Assembly: GCF_009907385.1 (NCBI RefSeq)
Contig: NZ_JAAATR010000106.1
Span: 1 to 32,019, forward strand
DNA length: 32,019 nt
Source of the DNA: Atlantibacter hermannii
GTDB lineage: Bacteria > Pseudomonadota > Gammaproteobacteria > Enterobacterales > Enterobacteriaceae
Direction: 5' to 3'
The notes under the pieces were generated by a model that made no database searches, was not told the DNA's origin, and was given only the letters and a program-made list of their open reading frames with translations. Of this stretch, positions 26,912 to 32,019 are shown piece after piece. The position numbers and the translations under genes were made by a program. The stretch's first letter is position 1. The number at the start of each line of letters is the position of its first letter.

Positions 26912-28221
26912 GCTTCTTTGCGCCCCAGCCAGCGCTCTTTCAGCAGCGAGCCCGCAATGCCAATATCCAGAATCGGCGACGGCGGCAGGAAATTGGCCTC
27001 ACCCAGCGACTGCATATCGGCAATCAACGGGTTGTCCTGTTTGAGCATCACATCTGCCAGCAGGCTGCCCGCTACGGTCTGCTTTGAGACTCCCGCGCCG
27101 TTGCAGCCGCCTGCGGTACAAATCACCTCATTCAATGCTCCCCATACCGGCGCGCCGTTACGCGTCACGCTGATGGTGCCGGACCAGGTATGCTCCAGAT
27201 TCACCTCGCGCAGCGTCGGGTAGACTTTATTGAACAACCGGCGGTGCAACTGCGCGGCGTGCCAGGTTTGCTCCACGCTGACCTGGCCTTTTAACGCGGG
27301 GGTGACGTGCTGGCGGATCAGGAAGCGGCGATCGGTGGTAAAGCGGAACGTCGCCCCGGCGATGGCGTTAACCGGCGTCAGCCCCCAGCTTTGCATCGGC
27401 GGCAGCGTCGCCAGCTGTTCGTCGGTCAACGGCTCGGTGATACTGGCGAAGGTCGCCATCGACGCCTGACGCGTCAGGCCGGGCAGCAGGGCGGATGACA
27501 GCGCGTTGGTCGCCAGCATCACTTTTGGGGTTTTGATGACGCCGAAGGGCGTCACGACTTCCGCCACGCTGCCGTAGCGGATCTGCAGCACCGGGGTGTT
27601 ATCAAAACTTTGCACGTTTTCCGGCAGACAGTGGGTCAGCCCGGAAATCAACTGCGCCGGGTTCACCAGCACGCAACTCGGGGTATAAATGCCTTTGCTG
27701 TAAAACCGGGTGCCGAGTTTTTCATACAGGGCATCGCTTTCTAAGGTCTGGTACGGCTCGCGCATTAAATCGAGATGGCTGGCATATTCATTTAAAATAC
27801 GATCGTTGCCGCGCTCGACCTGGCAATGGTATTTCCCGGCATTTTCCCAGTCGCAGGCAATCCCGTGCCGGTCAATCTGGCTTTCCAACTGGCGAATACC
27901 TTCCTGGAGCAGATTGCGCCAGGCGTTGGCTTTTTTTAATTCCGCCGTGGAGCTGCCGATATTATGCGGCAGGCCGATCACGAAACCGGAATTCCGCGCC
28001 GAGGAGCTTTCGCGCGCGCTGTGGGCATCGACAATAACGATGTTCAGGGCAGGATTAATTTCCGCGAGCCGACGGGCGAACGCCACACCGGCGAAACCCG
28101 CGCCGACGACGACCCAGTCGGCAGTGATATCGCCGCGCAGCGTAGGGTGCGGGTCGAAATGCGGTTCGCCTTCCGGCCAGCCCACCTGATTGTGATTAAA
28201 CGGTATTGATGCGTAGCGCAC
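26908..28221 (-). CDS. FAD-dependent oxidoreductase (DadA/PuuB-like)
   Basis: This encodes 437 residues from a GTG at 28221. It is a glycine/D-amino-acid oxidase (DAO) family flavoprotein. The FAD-binding Rossmann motif GAGFAG is at 40-45 in ADWVVVGAGFAGVAFARRL. The C-terminal GCNGAGVSKQTVAGSL closes the flavin site, and RNSGFVIG resembles the SGRNGGQ loop of gamma-glutamylputrescine oxidase. The substrate is unknown; an amine or amino acid is expected. The frame is open to 28320, but AAAAGGA nine bases before the GTG and the unlikely upstream residues (MYLSQINHPQIIT) favour 28221. It is divergent from cobQ over 111 bases and overlaps the preceding convergent gene by four. Confidence 0.8.
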   Translation of the reverse strand: MRYASIPFNHNQVGWPEGEPHFDPHPTLRGDITADWVVVGAGFAGVAFARRLAEINPALNIVIVDAHSARESSSARNSGFVIGLPHNIGSSTAELKKANAWRNLLQEGIRQLESQIDRHGIACDWENAGKYHCQVERGNDRILNEYASHLDLMREPYQTLESDALYEKLGTRFYSKGIYTPSCVLVNPAQLISGLTHCLPENVQSFDNTPVLQIRYGSVAEVVTPFGVIKTPKVMLATNALSSALLPGLTRQASMATFASITEPLTDEQLATLPPMQSWGLTPVNAIAGATFRFTTDRRFLIRQHVTPALKGQVSVEQTWHAAQLHRRLFNKVYPTLREVNLEHTWSGTISVTRNGAPVWGALNEVICTAGGCNGAGVSKQTVAGSLLADVMLKQDNPLIADMQSLGEANFLPPSPILDIGIAGSLLKERWLGRKEA

Positions 28222-28332
28222 GGCCCTGAATCCTTTTAGGAAATAAACCAATTTTATAAAGTAAAGATTGCCATTCACGCCAGTGATAATCTGAGGGTGA
28301 TTGATTTGAGACAAGTACAATAAGGAGAGGGC

Positions 28333-29844
28333 ATGAGCCTGTCGATCATGTTGCAGGGCACCGCCTCGGATGTGGGGAAAAGCACGCTGGTAGCCGGGCT
28401 ATGCCGCATCTTTTTCCAGGATGGTTATCGCACCGCACCGTTTAAATCGCAAAATATGGCGCTGAACTCCGGCATCACGCCCGATGGCAAAGAGATGGGG
28501 CGTGCCCAGGTGTTCCAGGCGGAAGCGGCGGGCATTGCGCCGGACGTGCGCATGAATCCGATCCTGCTCAAGCCCACCAGCGATCGCAACGCGCAAATCG
28601 TTTTAATGGGCAAAGTCGCCAGCGGCATGGACGCGGTGAGCTATCACGATTACAAACCGACACTGCGCGAGACGGTACGCGGCGTCTACCAGAGCCTGGC
28701 CGCAGAGTATGAGGTGATGGTGCTGGAAGGGGCGGGCAGCCCGGCGGAGATCAATCTACGTGACCGCGATATCGTCAATATGGGCATGGCGGAACTGGCG
28801 CAATGCCCGGTGATTTTAGTGGCGGATATCGACCGGGGCGGGGTGTTCGCCGCCATTTACGGTACCGTAGCGCTGCTTCAGGAACATGAGCGCTGGCGGG
28901 TAAAGGGCGTCATTATCAATAAGTTTCGCGGCGACGTGGCACTGCTGACCTCCGGGCTGGAGCAAATCGAAGCGCTGACCGGTGTGCCGGTGCTTGGCGT
29001 GATGCCGTGGCTGGACGTTAGCCTGGAGGATGAGGACGGCGTGGCGCTCCAGCGCGGTAAATATCGCGATGTCACAGATCGCCCCCTTGAGATCGCCGTG
29101 ATCCAGCTACCGCATATTGCCAACTTCACCGATTTTAATCCGCTGGCGGCGCAGCCCGACGTGCGGGTGCGTTATGTGACGTCTCCTCATCAACTGAACG
29201 ATGCCGATCTGCTGTTGCTGCCCGGCAGTAAAAATACCCTCGGCGATTTGCAGTGGCTGCGCGCAAGCGGGCTGGCGGAGGCGTTACTGGCGCGGCATCA
29301 GGCCGGAACGCCGGTAATGGGCATTTGCGGCGGCTACCAGATGCTTGGCACTACCATTATTGATGAGGTGGAATCCGGGCTTGGCGAGCGGCCCGGGCTG
29401 GGATTACTGGACGTTACCACCCGCTTCGCCCGGGAAAAAGTCACCACCCTGGTCACGGGCGTGACGGTGGAAAACGTCAGCGGCCTGTTGCAGCGCTGCG
29501 GCCAGCAGCCGGTTACCGGTTATGAAATCCATATGGGCGAAACCACGCGCGGCGAGGGCGTTCAGCCAATGTTAACATTTAGCGATCGCGTTGACGGCGC
29601 GGTCAGCCCGGACGGCCTGGCCGCAGGGTGTTATCTGCACGGCTTGTTCGATAACGGCGGTTTTACCCGCGCGCTGCTGGATACCCTGCGCCAGCGTAAA
29701 GGCCTCGAGCCGTGGGACGGCGAGGTGCTGGACTACGCGGCCCATAAAGCGCAGCAGTTCGACCTGCTGGCGCAGCAGATGCGTGAACACATTGATATAG
29801 CGCGCGTTTACCAGATTATGCGCGAGCACAAGGAGCTCAGCTAA
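28333..29844 (+). CDS. cobQ: Cobyric acid synthase CobQ (CbiP)
   Basis: This encodes 503 residues (506 in Salmonella CbiP). It amidates four carboxylates of adenosyl-cobyrinic acid a,c-diamide with glutamine and ATP. The N-terminal ATP-binding domain begins [15 protein letters not shown] (9-23). The C-terminal class I glutaminase-like domain has C332 in [10 protein letters not shown], with H400 in EIHMGET and a YLHGLFD histidine. The start follows AAGGAGAGGGC. The stop codon shares one base with the start of cobU (TAATG), implying translational coupling. No other cbi genes precede it: the upstream neighbour is the divergent oxidoreductase. I see no cobalamin riboswitch in the 111-base gap. 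Confidence 0.95.
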   Translation: MSLSIMLQGTASDVGKSTLVAGLCRIFFQDGYRTAPFKSQNMALNSGITPDGKEMGRAQVFQAEAAGIAPDVRMNPILLKPTSDRNAQIVLMGKVASGMDAVSYHDYKPTLRETVRGVYQSLAAEYEVMVLEGAGSPAEINLRDRDIVNMGMAELAQCPVILVADIDRGGVFAAIYGTVALLQEHERWRVKGVIINKFRGDVALLTSGLEQIEALTGVPVLGVMPWLDVSLEDEDGVALQRGKYRDVTDRPLEIAVIQLPHIANFTDFNPLAAQPDVRVRYVTSPHQLNDADLLLLPGSKNTLGDLQWLRASGLAEALLARHQAGTPVMGICGGYQMLGTTIIDEVESGLGERPGLGLLDVTTRFAREKVTTLVTGVTVENVSGLLQRCGQQPVTGYEIHMGETTRGEGVQPMLTFSDRVDGAVSPDGLAAGCYLHGLFDNGGFTRALLDTLRQRKGLEPWDGEVLDYAAHKAQQFDLLAQQMREHIDIARVYQIMREHKELS

Positions 29845-30392
29845 TGATCCTGATTACCGGCGGCGCGCGCAGCGGAAAAAGCCGTCACGGCGAGCGGCTT
29901 GTGCAGGGCATGGCGGAGCGCGTGCTGTATATCGCCACCTCAATGATTTTCGATGACGAGATGGCAGAGCGAATCAGGCATCACCAGCTGAGCCGCTCTG
30001 CGCACTGGCGTACCGTGGAGGCGTGGCGCGATGTACCCGCCGTCATTACGCCAGACAACGATCCGCAGGAGGCCATTTTGCTGGAGTGCATTACCACGCT
30101 TATCAGCAATCTGCTGTTTGATTTCGTTGGCGATACGCCGGAAGACAGCTGGGATTACGTGGCGATTGAAGCGCATATCGACGCGCATATCACGCAACTG
30201 CTGATGGCCTGCGCGGCCTGTCCGTCTCCGGTGGTGTTAGTGACCAACGAAGTGGGGATGGGCATCGTGCCGGAAAACCGTTTAGCGCGTCATTTTCGGG
30301 ATATCGCCGGGCGCGTCAACCAGCGGCTGGCGGAGCAGGCGGAACAGGTGTGGCTGGTGGTATCGGGGATTGGCGTAAAGATTAAAGGATAA
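29844..30392 (+). CDS. cobU: Adenosylcobinamide kinase/guanylyltransferase CobU
   Basis: This encodes 182 residues, full length compared with Salmonella and E. coli CobU (about 181). It phosphorylates adenosylcobinamide and then transfers GMP, preparing the nucleotide loop of B12. The P-loop is GGARSGKS at 6-13. The guanylylated histidine is H46 in RIRHHQLS. The C-terminal [22 protein letters not shown] and [11 protein letters not shown] match the family, the first split here by function. It starts inside the cobQ stop. In Salmonella and E. coli cobS and cobT follow; here they are absent and the CRISPR leader begins after the stop. A REP-like GGATAAGGCG overlaps the end. Confidence 0.95.
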   Translation: MILITGGARSGKSRHGERLVQGMAERVLYIATSMIFDDEMAERIRHHQLSRSAHWRTVEAWRDVPAVITPDNDPQEAILLECITTLISNLLFDFVGDTPEDSWDYVAIEAHIDAHITQLLMACAACPSPVVLVTNEVGMGIVPENRLARHFRDIAGRVNQRLAEQAEQVWLVVSGIGVKIKG

Positions 30393-30649
30393 GGCGGCCC
30401 GACGCATCATGTTGGGGCGAGTGGAGAAAAGAACGTTAACGAATTTACGAAAAAACAGGAAGAAATGTGCGTCCGCCACCCTTCTTCGACGTGGAATGGT
30501 GGTAGATCTATTCGCCGTTGCTCAGGTTTCTTTTTTTATTATTAAAATCAAGGAACTGGAACTTCGATCATCATAAGAAATGTGATTAAAAAGTTGGTAC
30601 TTTGCCTTGAGGTAATAAAGCTCTTTAAAAACAGTGACATATTTTTAGA
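30393..30649 (+). promoter_or_regulatory. CRISPR leader (type I-E)
   Basis: This is a 257-base A+T-rich stretch without a gene, directly before the first repeat. AAAGTTGGTA (30590-30599) lies 60 bases before the first repeat and TTTAGA immediately before it. Both features recall the E. coli K-12 type I-E leader as I remember it, where the GTTGGTA region is the integrase-anchoring site. A degenerate IHF-like site AATAAAGCTCTTT lies at 30614-30626 (7 of 9 defined positions). The leader therefore sits on the left and the array is read to the right. No cas gene lies beside it. Confidence 0.75.
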
Positions 30650-32019
30650 GTGTTCCCCGCGCCAGCGGGGATAAACCGCGATCACCGCCGGAGAGGTATG
30701 CGAACGTAACGTGTTCCCCGCGCCAGCGGGGATAAACCGTCGCTACTCACCGCGCCATTGATTATGTCAATGTGTTCCCCGCGCCAGCGGGGATAAACCG
30801 GCCGCTTATGCCTACTTCGCGGCCTGCCCTGAGTGTTCCCCGCGCCAGCGGGGATAAACCGCAAGAAAACTGGATTTCCGCTCTGTTCCGTTAGTGTTCC
30901 CCGCGCCAGCGGGGATAAACCATCTGGCCCAGCGTCCAGGTGTGGTCGCCCAGCGTGTTCCCCGCGCCAGCGGGGATAAACCGCTGCTCCTCAACTTCAG
31001 GAAGCGGAAGCAACTGTGTTCCCCGCGCCAGCGGGGATAAACCGAGGTTGAGAGATTTCAGCGATTGGATTTCAGCGTGTTCCCCGCGCCAGCGGGGATA
31101 AACCGTCAGCCACCAGCCCCTCAAACAGCCCGTAGTAGTGTTCCCCGCGCCAGCGGGGATAAACCGGATCTTCTCAGGTTGAGTATTGAGAAAGACGGGT
31201 GTTCCCCGCGCCAGCGGGGATAAACCGTCAGCTTTGACGGTGTGGTACCGGATACCGGCGTGTTCCCCGCGCCAGCGGGGATAAACCGGCGATGCACGAA
31301 ATTACACGAAAATTACACGAGTGTTCCCCGCGCCAGCGGGGATAAACCGCATGACTAAGACCACGATTTTTTCAGGTGTCCGTGTTCCCCGCGCCAGCGG
31401 GGATAAACCGTATGAATTAACCACCTAACCAGGCCACTAACTGTGTTCCCCGCGCCAGCGGGGATAAACCGCAGGTTAGATGAATGTTGCCTGCGGTCGA
31501 AGCGTGTTCCCCGCGCCAGCGGGGATAAACCGCGCAACATGATTATTCTCGACTATATGGACGGGTGTTCCCCGCGCCAGCGGGGATAAACCGACGCCGC
31601 CAGTATAGCTGTGCTTCGTTAACGCGTGTTCCCCGCGCCAGCGGGGATAAACCGCAACACGTCTTCATGAGCGTTGGTGGATTCCGGTGTTCCCCGCGCC
31701 AGCGGGGATAAACCGCGCGCACAGCGCGACCCGTTTTGGTGTCGCAAGTGTTCCCCGCGCCAGCGGGGATAAACCGGTGACCCACACCTCTGACTCCATT
31801 CGGCGGATGTGTTCCCCGCGCCAGCGGGGATAAACCGTGAAATTACTTGCCATATGTGAGCGGCTAGGTGTGTTCCCCGCGCCAGCGGGGATAAACCGGA
31901 CAGCACCGATCAGCCGCAGGTTTTCCGCGTGTGTTCCCCGCGCCAGCGGGGATAAACCGGGCCGGTAGTATACGACCTTCAGTCACTTTCCGTGTTCCCC
32001 GCGCCAGCGGGGATAAACC
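30650..32019 (+). CRISPR. Type I-E CRISPR array, 23 repeats and 22 spacers, cut by the window end
   Basis: The 29-base repeat begins GTGTTCCCCGCGCC and ends GGGGATAAACCG, the classic E. coli-type I-E repeat, with an internal CCCCGCGCCAGCGGGG stem. Repeats start at 30650 and every 61 bases thereafter, with spacers of 32 bases throughout. The last repeat (31992) lacks its final base only because the window ends. All complete repeats are identical except the fifth (30894-30922), whose final base is A instead of G. The uniform repeats and intact leader suggest a functional array. cas genes are not in this window. All spacers differ from one another. Confidence 0.98.

Noticed and set aside
28222-28332. 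Cobalamin riboswitch before cobQ
   Set aside because: The 111-base gap is too short for a full riboswitch with its expression platform and no B12-box-like sequence is visible.
30380-30420. REP-like element (GGATAAGGCG...CGCATC) at the cobU stop
   Set aside because: Only half of a REP consensus is recognisable, without the paired arm, so I do not call it a repeat.
30393-30540. Remnant of cobS after cobU
   Set aside because: No reading frame there resembles the CobS N-terminus; it looks like intergenic leader sequence.
30682-31906. Several minus-strand open frames across the CRISPR array with repeated FIPAGAGNT, YPRWRGEH and LSPLARGT
   Set aside because: They are translations of the 29-base repeat in its three minus-strand frames; this is a well-known false-gene artefact of type I-E arrays.

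Overview
The window looks like a chromosomal segment of a non-E. coli member of the Enterobacteriaceae (Enterobacter/Kosakonia/Cedecea-like). The proteins from ygiN to yghU are near-collinear in sequence and largely in order with the E. coli K-12 parC-exbD-yghU region. The K-12 genes ygiS, ygiV, ygiW, qseB, qseC and ygiZ (between parC and mdaB) and yqhG/yqhH (between ygiQ and dkgA) are not seen here. Genus assignment is inference; the family-level call rests on protein similarity recalled from knowledge of E. coli and Salmonella proteins.

Layout. 1-1247: ygiN and mdaB (quinone redox pair, minus strand). 1497-8512: a plus-strand run parC (topoisomerase IV A), plsC (phospholipid acylation), ftsP/sufI (Tat-exported division protein) and ygiQ (radical SAM). 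8549-10003: a DASS-family anion transporter inserted relative to E. coli. 10177-13354: the aldehyde-stress module dkgA-yqhD with its divergent AraC-type activator yqhC. 13386-16754: yghB (DedA), metC, and divergent exbBD, with a MetJ operator and a Fur box in the shared metC/exbB intergenic region. 16810-17706: yghA. 17793-19251: three small, A+T-richer genes of unknown function (two co-oriented, one divergent membrane-anchored) inserted between yghA and yqhA. 19341-20823: yqhA and the dienelactone-hydrolase-like yghX. 20824-21305: an A+T-rich gap. 21306-24665: a large autotransporter whose passenger carries a zinc-protease HExxH signature. 24714-28221: yghU (glutathione transferase-like), a class-C-type serine hydrolase lipoprotein, and a DadA-like FAD oxidoreductase. 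28333-30392: cobQ-cobU, translationally coupled cobalamin genes. 30393-32019: a type I-E CRISPR leader followed by 23 repeats and 22 spacers, running off the window end.

How the parts relate. Most of the window is core housekeeping: redox detoxification (MdaB, YgiN, DkgA, YqhD, YghA, YghU), envelope and division (PlsC, FtsP, YghB, YqhA), TonB energisation (ExbBD, predicted iron-controlled) and methionine synthesis (MetC, predicted MetJ-controlled). The accessory signals lie in the second half: the three-gene orphan cassette, the metalloprotease-like autotransporter behind an A+T-rich upstream region, the isolated cobQ-cobU pair without cobS/cobT, and the CRISPR array. The array's leader abuts cobU instead of cas genes, so any Cas proteins must be encoded elsewhere or beyond the right edge.
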